This document shows positions 6,447-15,319 of a stretch of 16,492 bases of DNA, piece by piece. Source of the stretch: Pseudomonadota bacterium (GTDB taxonomy: Bacteria; Pseudomonadota; Alphaproteobacteria; Sphingomonadales; Sphingomonadaceae); the NCBI GenBank assembly GCA_023390415.1, contig JAEWCW010000046.1, positions 1 to 16,492 of the forward strand. Direction: 5' to 3'. Every line of letters begins with the position of its first letter. Positions within the stretch are counted from its first letter, which is position 1. The notes below the pieces were generated by a model, which was given only the letters and a program-made list of their open reading frames with translations, was not told where the DNA came from and searched no databases. The translations under genes and the position numbers were made by a program.

Positions 6447-7139
6447 ATGCCCCGCCTCGTCCTCATTCGTCACGGCCAGTCGACCTGGAACCTCGAGAAC
6501 CGCTTCACCGGCTGGTGGGACGTCGATGTGACCGAGAAGGGCGCCGAGGAGGCGCGGGCTGCAGGCGCTCTGATGGCGAAAGCGGGACTTGACTTCGACC
6601 TCTGCTTCACCAGCGTGCTGAAGCGGGCGATCAACACGCTCCACCTCGCGCTCGGCGAAATGGACCGGCTGTGGCTGCCCGAGGAGAAGGACTGGCGCCT
6701 CAACGAGCGCCATTATGGTGGCCTCACCGGACTCAATAAGGCGGAGACCGCGGCCAAGCACGGCGCCGACCAGGTCCAGATCTGGCGTCGCTCGTTCGAC
6801 GTTCCGCCGCCGCCGATGGAGCCGGGCAGCCCCTACGACCTCACCTCCGACCGTCGCTATCAGGGCATCGACATCCCGGTCACCGAGAGCCTGAAGGACA
6901 CGATCGCGCGCGTCCTGCCTTATTGGGAGGAGCGTATCGCGCCCGAGCTGCGCGACGGGAAGCGCGTGCTGATCGCCGCCCACGGCAATTCGCTCCGCGC
7001 CCTGATCAAGCACCTCTCCAACATCCCCGACGACGAGATCGTCGGCCTGGAGATCCCGACCGGCCAGCCGATCGTCTACGAGCTGGACGAGGGCCTCGGC
7101 GAGGTGGACCGTTACTATCTCAAGGACCGCGTGGCCTGA
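6447..7139 (+). CDS. gpmA: 2,3-bisphosphoglycerate-dependent phosphoglycerate mutase
   Basis: The 230-residue protein interconverts 3- and 2-phosphoglycerate in glycolysis and gluconeogenesis in the cytoplasm, using a phosphohistidine. Diagnostic motifs are 'LVLIRHGQSTWN' (4-15) with His9, 'RFTGWWDVDVTEKG' (19-32), 'LNERHYGGLTGLNKAET' (85-101) with acid-base Glu87, and 'AAHGNSLRALIKHL' (177-190) with His179. These match true dPGMs rather than general phosphatases. Length is within the usual 228-250. The frame is open upstream, but conserved sequence begins at ATG 6447. It lies 34 bases after the M14 gene, with a weak ribosome site, so it may be read through from that unit or have its own promoter. 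Confidence 0.95.
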   Translation: MPRLVLIRHGQSTWNLENRFTGWWDVDVTEKGAEEARAAGALMAKAGLDFDLCFTSVLKRAINTLHLALGEMDRLWLPEEKDWRLNERHYGGLTGLNKAETAAKHGADQVQIWRRSFDVPPPPMEPGSPYDLTSDRRYQGIDIPVTESLKDTIARVLPYWEERIAPELRDGKRVLIAAHGNSLRALIKHLSNIPDDEIVGLEIPTGQPIVYELDEGLGEVDRYYLKDRVA

Positions 7140-7144
7140 GCCAC

Positions 7145-7262
7145 ACCGTCATGCCAGCGAAGGCTGGCATCTCGGGACGAGAGGTCGCTCGCCGCTGTGC
7201 AGCGCTCCAATTGCGCCGGCGCCTACCCCCGCCGAGACCCCAGCCTTCGCTGGGGTGACGGT
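7145..7262. repeat. Inverted pair of REP-like palindromes (BIME-like) between convergent genes
   Basis: Two 31-base copies of one element face each other at 7145-7175 (plus sense) and 7232-7262 (minus sense). Each folds into a perfect 8-bp hairpin with a 4-base loop: ATGCCAGC/GCTGGCAT (7151-7158, 7163-7170) and ACCCCAGC/GCTGGGGT (7237-7244, 7249-7256). The flanks ACCGTC and CTCGG are identical between copies, and stem differences are compensatory. This is the hallmark of REP elements, usually spread by RAYT transposases acting in trans. Lying between the stops of gpmA and the convergent GGDEF gene, the hairpins may also end transcription from both sides. No T-tract follows. Confidence 0.85.
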
Positions 7263-7279
7263 ATCGGACAAACGCGCGG

Positions 7280-7861
7280 TCAGCCGTCCTGCTTGGCCAA
7301 AGCGAGGGCGCGGTCGGCGCGGTGGAGGATGTCGGGGGCGGTGTCGCCCGGGAGGATTGTGGCGACGCCGATCGCCGCCTTGAGTGGAATCAGGCTGCCG
7401 CCAAGATCGAGCGGGCTGGCCGCGATGCAGCGGGCGATCCGTTCCGCGGTCTCGATAGCGCTGTTGTGATCGAGATGGTCGAGGATCAGGCCGAACTCGT
7501 CGCCGCCGATCCGCGCGGCGACGTCGCTGGTGCGGATCAGGCCCTTGAGCAGCCGCGCGACATGGATCAGCGCGGCGTCGCCGGCGAGCTGGCCGTGGCG
7601 GTCGTTGACCGACTTCAGGCTCTGGAGATCGATTGAGAGCACCGCCGCGGGGGTGCCGTGCCGCTCGGCATGGCTCACCACGCGATCGAGCTCGCGCAGG
7701 AACCGGCGGCGGTTCGGAAGCGGAGTCAGGGTGTCGGCGTCCGCGGACTCCTCGAGTTCCGCAACCCGCTCGCGCATCTCGGCAAGGGACGCCCTGAGGA
7801 GCGCATTCTCGTCGACGACGGACTGGACGTCCGCCCGTTCCGATCTGGATTGCGTGTCCAT
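7280..7861 (-). CDS. GGDEF domain protein, probable diguanylate cyclase
   Basis: The 193-residue cytosolic protein has a short N-terminal coiled-coil-prone helix (about 10-42) and one GGDEF domain ('LTPLPNRRRF', 45-54, to the end). It should make cyclic di-GMP from two GTP. Signature GGDEF is at 119-123, and the inhibitory I-site RxxD is present as Arg110-Thr-Ser-Asp113. Residues matching the PleD metal and guanine ligands are kept (Asp78, Asn86, Asp94). Some usually conserved positions differ: the DxDxFK segment reads 'DLQSLK', and the His of GHxxGD is Gln91. No sensor, membrane or EAL domain is present, so dimerisation probably comes from the helix. ATG 7861 is preceded by AAGGAGA nine bases upstream; an in-frame ATG at 7894 is less likely. 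Confidence 0.87.
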   Translation of the reverse strand: MDTQSRSERADVQSVVDENALLRASLAEMRERVAELEESADADTLTPLPNRRRFLRELDRVVSHAERHGTPAAVLSIDLQSLKSVNDRHGQLAGDAALIHVARLLKGLIRTSDVAARIGGDEFGLILDHLDHNSAIETAERIARCIAASPLDLGGSLIPLKAAIGVATILPGDTAPDILHRADRALALAKQDG

Positions 7862-7886
7862 GGCCCGGCCTCTCCTTCGGCCCATC

Positions 7887-7916
7887 TCTAGCAAAGCGCG
7901 GTTAAGAGACTGCCAA
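7887..7916 (-). promoter_or_regulatory. Candidate promoter of the GGDEF gene
   Basis: On the minus strand TTGGCA (7916-7911) is followed 18 bases later by GCTAGA (7892-7887). The latter matches the GCTANA core of the Caulobacter vegetative -10. The leader would be about 20 bases. This is a pattern match only. Confidence 0.4.
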
Positions 7917-7928
7917 GAGCGGCGGCGA

Positions 7929-7956
7929 TTGCCGAAGGCGGGCCGCCGAGTCTAAG
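7929..7956 (+). promoter_or_regulatory. Weak candidate promoter of purEK
   Basis: TTGCCG (7929-7934) lies 16 bases before TCTAAG (7951-7956), with a predicted leader of about 25 bases to the purE ATG. Both boxes are imperfect. I saw no purine-type riboswitch in the 123 bases between the GGDEF gene and purE. Confidence 0.28.
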
Positions 7957-7984
7957 GGGGGCGCTTCGGCGGGCAGAGGATCGA

Positions 7985-8473
7985 ATGGCAGAGGAAAAGC
8001 CCCTCATCGGGATCATCATGGGCAGCCGCTCGGACTGGGAGACCATGTCCCACGCCGCGGACCTGCTGGCCGAATTCGGTGTCCCGCACGAGACCAGGGT
8101 CGTCTCCGCCCACCGCACGCCGGGGCGGCTCTACGATTATGCCCAGTCGGCAGCCGGACGCGGCCTTCGGGCGATCATCGCCGGCGCCGGCGGCGCAGCG
8201 CATCTCCCCGGCATGGCGGCGTCGATGACCCGGCTTCCGGTGCTCGGCGTTCCGGTGGAGTCCAAGGCGCTGAAGGGCTTGGACAGCCTGCTCTCGATCG
8301 TCCAGATGCCTGCCGGCGTACCGGTGGCGACGCTTGCGATCGGCAAGGCGGGCGCGGTCAACGCTGCCCTGCTCGCGGTCGCGATCCTTGCGACGAACGA
8401 CGAGGCGCTGGCGCTGAAGCTCGACGAATGGCGGGCGCGCCAGACCGACTCCGTGGCCGAAGCCCCGGAATGA
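7985..8473 (+). CDS. purE: 5-(carboxyamino)imidazole ribonucleotide mutase
   Basis: The 162-residue protein is class I PurE, which moves the carboxyl group of N5-CAIR to C4 to give CAIR in de novo purine synthesis. Family motifs are 'IIMGSRSDWETM' (10-21), 'SAHRTP' (41-46) with the active-site His43, 'AGAGGAAHLPGM' (66-77) and 'KGLDSLLSIVQMPAG' (97-111). It should be a cytosolic octamer. AGAGGA at 7975-7980 supports this start. purK begins ten bases after the stop, and the two enzymes act consecutively, so they form one transcription unit. Confidence 0.97.
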   Translation: MAEEKPLIGIIMGSRSDWETMSHAADLLAEFGVPHETRVVSAHRTPGRLYDYAQSAAGRGLRAIIAGAGGAAHLPGMAASMTRLPVLGVPVESKALKGLDSLLSIVQMPAGVPVATLAIGKAGAVNAALLAVAILATNDEALALKLDEWRARQTDSVAEAPE

Positions 8474-8483
8474 TTCGAGTCGC

Positions 8484-9551
8484 ATGATCCCCCCGGGCGC
8501 GACGATCGGAATCCTCGGCGGCGGCCAGCTCGGCCGGATGCTCGCAATGGCTGCGGCTCAGCTCGGCTACAAGGTCCATATCTACGCGCCCGACGAGGCG
8601 CCGCCGCCTGCGGCCGAGGTCGCCGCGCTCTTCACCCGCGGCGATTATGAGGACGAGGCGGCCCTCGCCCGCTTCGGCGCCGCGGTCGACGTCGTCACCT
8701 ACGAGTTCGAGAATATTGCCGCCGGCCCGCTCGCCGCGCTGTCCGGCCAAGCGCCCCTGTACCCGCCGCGCCGCTCGCTCGAAATCGCGCAGGATCGGCT
8801 GGCCGAGAAGGATTTCGTCTCGGACCTCGGCGGGCGGCCCGCAGCCTATGCCGCCGTCGACAGCCGCGACGCGCTGGACGCGGCGATCCAGAGGCTCGGC
8901 ACACCCGCGATCCTGAAGACGCGGCGCTTCGGCTATGACGGCAAGGGCCAGGCGCGGATCATGTCGCCGGCCGATGCCGATGCAGCCTGGGCGGCGATCG
9001 GCGGACGACCGGCGGTACTCGAGGCCTTCGTCGATTTCAGCGCCGAATTCTCGATCCTGATCTGCCGGACCGCCGACAGCGAGGCGGTCACCTGGGACGC
9101 GCCGCGCAACGTCCACGATCACGGCATTCTCGAATGCTGCCTCGTGCCGGCCGGCGACGACCTGACGGCGCAGATCGCCGAGGCCAAGGCGCTGTCGCTG
9201 CGCATCGCCGACGCGCTCGGCCATGGCGGCCTGCTCGCGCTCGAATTTTTCGCGGGGCGGGAGGGGGCGGTGTTCAACGAGATGGCGCCCCGGGTGCACA
9301 ATAGCGGCCACTGGACGATCGAGGGCGCGGTCACCTCGCAGTTCGAGAACCATATCCGCGCGATCTGCGGGCTGCCGCTCGGATCGACCGCGCTCGCCGC
9401 GCCCCAAGTGCGGATGGACAATCTGATCGGCGACGACGTGCAAAGCTGGCGCGAGATCCTCGCCGACCCCGCCGCCCATCTCCACCTTTACGGCAAGGGC
9501 GAGCCCAGGCCGGGGCGGAAGATGGGGCATGTCACCAGGCTGAGCCTCTAA
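8484..9551 (+). CDS. purK: 5-(carboxyamino)imidazole ribonucleotide synthase
   Basis: The 355-residue ATP-grasp enzyme joins AIR and bicarbonate with ATP to make N5-CAIR, the substrate of PurE. It has the N-terminal 'ILGGGQLGRMLAMAA' (10-24), 'TYEFENI' (72-78), the ATP-grasp segment 'KTRRFGYDGKGQ' (145-156), the metal-binding 'FNEMAPRVHNSGHWT' (264-278) and the C-terminal 'GRKMGHV' (344-350). Length is normal. Only a weak ribosome site precedes ATG 8484, so translation may rely partly on ribosomes finishing purE ten bases away. Confidence 0.97.
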   Translation: MIPPGATIGILGGGQLGRMLAMAAAQLGYKVHIYAPDEAPPPAAEVAALFTRGDYEDEAALARFGAAVDVVTYEFENIAAGPLAALSGQAPLYPPRRSLEIAQDRLAEKDFVSDLGGRPAAYAAVDSRDALDAAIQRLGTPAILKTRRFGYDGKGQARIMSPADADAAWAAIGGRPAVLEAFVDFSAEFSILICRTADSEAVTWDAPRNVHDHGILECCLVPAGDDLTAQIAEAKALSLRIADALGHGGLLALEFFAGREGAVFNEMAPRVHNSGHWTIEGAVTSQFENHIRAICGLPLGSTALAAPQVRMDNLIGDDVQSWREILADPAAHLHLYGKGEPRPGRKMGHVTRLSL

Positions 9552-9558
9552 AGCTCTC

Positions 9559-9592
9559 CCCTGCCCCTCCCCATCGGGGAGGAGGGGCAGGG
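9559..9592. terminator. GC-rich hairpin between convergent purK and M16 genes
   Basis: The left arm 9559-9572 pairs fully with 9576-9592, with a 3-base loop (ATC) and one 3-base bulge on the right arm. The hairpin lies 8 bases after the purK stop and 8 bases before the M16 stop. It is nearly symmetric, so it could end transcription from either side, although no T-tract follows. It could instead be an interspersed palindromic element. Confidence 0.55.
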
Positions 9593-9599
9593 TCGTGCC

Positions 9600-12470
9600 T
9601 CATTGCGGCTGACGGACTTCGATCGGAAGGCCGAGGCCCTCGAGCTGCGGACGGACGCGGGCGGCATCGCCGACCACGACCCAGACCCAGCCGGTCGGGT
9701 TGATCGCCCGGCGGGCGGCGGTGTCGAGCTCCGCGGCGGTCATGGCCCGATAACGCGGCGCGACCGTCTCCCAATAATTGTCCGGCCGGCGGTAGAGCGC
9801 ATTGGAGCGCAGCGCGCCGAGGACGGCGCCCGAGGTCTCGAACTGGCCCGGAAGCTGGCGGGTGTTGCCGAGCACCGTCCGGTTGAGCTCCTCGGCGGTG
9901 ACGCCTTCATTGGTCAGGAAGCCATTCACCATCGTCATCGCCGCCCGGATCGAGTCGCCGGTGCGGTCGGCCTGGACCGGCGCCTGGATCAGATAGGGCG
10001 AGCGATACTCCATTGCGGAGAGGCCGCCGCGGGCGCCGTAGGACCAGCCCCGCCGCTCGCGCAGCTCCATGTTGATCCGGCTGAGGAAGTTTCCGCCGAG
10101 CACCTCATTGGCGGCGTTGAAGACGAGCAGGTCGTCGGTGCCGCGAAGCGGCGACAGCTGGCCGCCGAGGATGAAGCTCTGCGGCGACTGGGGCCGGTCG
10201 ATCAGGACGATCCGCGGAGTCGCGGCGGCGGGCTGGACGTCGAAATTCTTCGTCCCGCGCGCGGTCGCCGGCGCCGCCCAATTGCCGAAGCGGGCTTCGA
10301 GCAAGGGGACCAGCTCGGCGAGCGGCAGATCGCCGACCGCGAAGATCCGGGCATTGTCCGGGCGGACCCAGCTCTGGTGGAAGCGGACCAGCTCGTCGCG
10401 CGTGATCGCAGCCACCGAGGCGGGCGTCCCGCTGCCGGTGGTCGCGCGGCCGTAGGGATGCGCGGCTCCGTAGAGGAGCGGCAGCATCGCCCGGGCGGCA
10501 ATCGCGCCCGGATTGGTCAGCTCCTGCGCGATTCCGGAGAGCTGCTGCGCCCGAAGCCGCTCGACCTCCGCCGGCGCGAAGGCCGGGTTGCGGACGATGT
10601 CGGCGAACAGGTCGAGCGAAGCGCCGAGGTTCGGCGTGAGAGCGGTCAGCTGGACCGCGCTGCGGTCGCCGGTACCGCCGGTCGAGATGCTCGCGCCGAG
10701 CCGCTCGCTCTCTTCCGCGATCTGGATCGAATTGCGGCTGGTCGTGCCCTCTTCAAGCAGCGACAGCATCAGATTATGCGTGCCGGGACGGTCGGCCGGG
10801 TCGGCCGCAACGCCCGCGTCGAACTCGATCGCGACCCGGGTGACCGGGACGACGTCGCGCTGCGCGTAGACCACTTCGACTCCGTTCGACAGGCGGGCGC
10901 GCTGGACGTCCGGGAAATCGAGCGAGGGAGTCGAGGGAACCGCCGGCATCTGCCGGGCGGCCGTGGGCGCCGGCTGCGGCGCGGCATGCGGTGCCGGGGT
11001 CGCGGCGGGGGCCGGACGGGCTGCGCCCGCGACGCTGCCTGCCTCTTGATAGGCCTCGCGCTCGCCGGGGCTGACGGTCAGCGCATAGACCGGCCGGGTC
11101 AGCCAGCGCTGCATCGCCGCGCGGGCGCGCTCAGGCGTGACCGCGGACATGCGCTCGAGCCGCTCGCGGTAGAAATTGGGGTTGTCGGCGTAGAGCATGC
11201 CCTCGGCGAGGGCGACCGCCTTGCCGCCGAAGCCGCCGACCTGCTCGAGTCCCTGCACGCGGCCGGAGACGGCGCGCATCACCGCCCGGTCGACCTCGTC
11301 GCGAGTCGGCCCGTTGGCGACATAATCGGCGATCAGCTCGTCGAGCCGGCGCGACACCGCGGCCGCGTCCTGGCCCGGCTTGACGTCGACGGTGACCATG
11401 AACAGGCCGACGCGGTGGAGCGGCTGGGCGCCGGCAGTGACCGAGACCGCCGTCTGCTCGCCGCGGACGAGGGCGTTGTCGAGCCGCGAGCTGGCGAGGC
11501 CGCCGAGCACGGACGCCGCGACCTGCAGCGCCTCGACATCCTCGTGGAGCATGCCCGGCACCGCCCAGACGCGATAGAGACGGGTGTTGGCGACGCGGTC
11601 GTGCATCTCCTGGTCGACGCGCGCCGGAAGCGTCGGCACGTCCGCCTGAGCAGGCGTGTTCACCGTGCCGCGCGGGATGTCGCCGAAATAGCGCTCGACC
11701 AGCTGGCGGGCGCTCGCCGCGTCGACGTCGCCGGCGAGGACGAGGACGGCGTTGTTCGGGCCGTAATTGTCGCGGAACCAGCTGTGGACGGTCTCCAGCG
11801 TCGCGGCGTCGAGATCGGCCATCGAGCCGATCACCGAGTGGCGATAGGGATGGCCCTCAGGGAAGAGGTTCTCCAGCAGGCGGTAGAAGACGAGGCCGTA
11901 GGGCTGGTTGTCGCCCTGCCTTTTCTCGTTCTGGACGACGCCGATCTGGTTGGTGAGATTCTCCTGGGTGACGGCGCCGAGCAGATGACCCATGCGGTCG
12001 CTCTCGAGGAACAAAGCCCGCTCCAGCGCCGGCGTCGGCACCGTCTGGAAATAGTTGGTGCGGTCGAAATTGGTGGTGCCGTTGAAGTCGGTCGCGCCGA
12101 TCTCGCGCAGCGGCGCGAAATAGTCGCCGCGGGCATTCTCCGAGCCGTTGAACATCAGATGCTCGAACAGGTGGGCGAAGCCGGTGCGGCCCTGCGGCTC
12201 GTCCTTGGAGCCGACATTGTACCAGACGCTGACCGCGACCACCGGCGCCTTGCGGTCCTCGTGGACGACGACCCGGAGCCCGTTGTCGAGCGTGAAGGTC
12301 TCGTAGGGGATGTCGACGCGGCGGAGCAGCTGCCCAGCGCTTCCGGCCCCGGGCGCCGCGGCGGTTGCGGCGGGCGCATCGGCCGAAGCGGTGGCGACGG
12401 CATCGCCCCGAGCGCAGGCGGCGAGCGAGACGCTCGACAAAAGAACAAGTGAAGTCAGGACCTTACGCAT
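9600..12470 (-). CDS. Two-domain M16 family zinc peptidase, lipoprotein
   Basis: The 956-residue protein begins with a lipoprotein signal ('MRKVLTSLVLLSSVSLAAC', lipobox LAAC, Cys19), so it is likely anchored in the envelope facing the periplasm. The N-terminal M16 half (about 50-475) carries the inverted zinc motif in 'FAHLFEHLMFNG', with His100, Glu103 and His104, and the distal ligand Glu182 in 'VVQNEKRQG'. An Ala/Pro-rich linker spans about 477-517. The C-terminal half (about 518-956) repeats the fold but has 'HNLMLSLLEEG' where HxxEH would be, so it is the non-catalytic partner. Fused active and inactive halves form the clamshell chamber of pitrilysin-like enzymes that degrade peptides or unfolded proteins. 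GGAGGGG (12483-12477) six bases before ATG 12470 supports this start over an ATG ten codons upstream. Confidence 0.94.
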   Translation of the reverse strand: MRKVLTSLVLLSSVSLAACARGDAVATASADAPAATAAAPGAGSAGQLLRRVDIPYETFTLDNGLRVVVHEDRKAPVVAVSVWYNVGSKDEPQGRTGFAHLFEHLMFNGSENARGDYFAPLREIGATDFNGTTNFDRTNYFQTVPTPALERALFLESDRMGHLLGAVTQENLTNQIGVVQNEKRQGDNQPYGLVFYRLLENLFPEGHPYRHSVIGSMADLDAATLETVHSWFRDNYGPNNAVLVLAGDVDAASARQLVERYFGDIPRGTVNTPAQADVPTLPARVDQEMHDRVANTRLYRVWAVPGMLHEDVEALQVAASVLGGLASSRLDNALVRGEQTAVSVTAGAQPLHRVGLFMVTVDVKPGQDAAAVSRRLDELIADYVANGPTRDEVDRAVMRAVSGRVQGLEQVGGFGGKAVALAEGMLYADNPNFYRERLERMSAVTPERARAAMQRWLTRPVYALTVSPGEREAYQEAGSVAGAARPAPAATPAPHAAPQPAPTAARQMPAVPSTPSLDFPDVQRARLSNGVEVVYAQRDVVPVTRVAIEFDAGVAADPADRPGTHNLMLSLLEEGTTSRNSIQIAEESERLGASISTGGTGDRSAVQLTALTPNLGASLDLFADIVRNPAFAPAEVERLRAQQLSGIAQELTNPGAIAARAMLPLLYGAAHPYGRATTGSGTPASVAAITRDELVRFHQSWVRPDNARIFAVGDLPLAELVPLLEARFGNWAAPATARGTKNFDVQPAAATPRIVLIDRPQSPQSFILGGQLSPLRGTDDLLVFNAANEVLGGNFLSRINMELRERRGWSYGARGGLSAMEYRSPYLIQAPVQADRTGDSIRAAMTMVNGFLTNEGVTAEELNRTVLGNTRQLPGQFETSGAVLGALRSNALYRRPDNYWETVAPRYRAMTAAELDTAARRAINPTGWVWVVVGDAARVRPQLEGLGLPIEVRQPQ

Positions 12471-12502
12471 GCGAAACCCCTCCGGAGATAATGCACGCAA
12501 TG

Positions 12503-12528
12503 GGTAGCGGCGCTGCGGGCATAATCAA
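12503..12528 (-). promoter_or_regulatory. Candidate promoter of the M16 peptidase gene
   Basis: On the minus strand TTGATT (12528-12523) is followed 14 bases later by GCTACC (12508-12503). This arrangement resembles the Caulobacter consensus TTGACG-N10-14-GCTANA. The predicted leader is about 25-30 bases and contains the strong ribosome site. Pattern match only. Confidence 0.35.
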
Positions 12529-12594
12529 CAGGATTCTGAGTAGCGACAGCAAAGCTTCGGCACCGCGCCGATCGAGCCGGGCCAAGTTCCGGGG

Positions 12595-12613
12595 CGGGCG
12601 CAGCCGGCGCCCG
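12595..12613. repeat. Small GC hairpin upstream of the clpB promoter
   Basis: CGGGCGC (12595-12601) and GCGCCCG (12607-12613) form a perfect 7-bp dyad with a 5-base loop, ending 9 bases before the heat-shock -35 box. It is not the CIRCE sequence. It may be chance in GC-rich DNA or a regulator site. Confidence 0.3.
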
Positions 12614-12622
12614 AAGGCCGAA

Positions 12623-12650
12623 CTTGATGGTGGTCAAGGTAACCCCATAT
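12623..12650 (+). promoter_or_regulatory. RpoH (sigma-32) heat-shock promoter of clpB
   Basis: CTTGATG (12623-12629) and CCCCATAT (12643-12650) are separated by 13 bases. They match the sigma-32 consensus CTTGAAA-N11-16-CCCCATNT at nearly every position, and the -10 is perfect. Transcription should start near 12657, giving a leader of about 22 bases with the ribosome site AGGGA (12669-12673) five bases before clpB. ClpB is a classic member of the RpoH regulon, so gene and promoter agree. Confidence 0.88.
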
Positions 12651-12678
12651 CCGAGGGGGCAAGATTACAGGGATTGCC

Positions 12679-15285
<2,607 letters not shown>

Positions 15286-15319
15286 ACAGGGCGGCGGCGG
15301 GACGCCACTCTCGGCGGCG

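Noticed and set aside
5276..6466. A 396-codon open frame on the minus strand, opposite the M14 carboxypeptidase
   Set aside because: Composition-driven shadow with no recognisable domain. The plus strand carries intact zinc-site motifs and the ATGA coupling.
7145..7262. CRISPR-like repeat pair
   Set aside because: There are only two copies, in opposite orientation and individually palindromic, with no cas genes or spacer array. It is a REP pair.
9603..12452. A 949-codon open frame on the plus strand, opposite the M16 peptidase
   Set aside because: Same codon-bias effect. It has Arg/Gly/Ala/Asp-rich composition, no motifs, and lies antisense to a clear gene.
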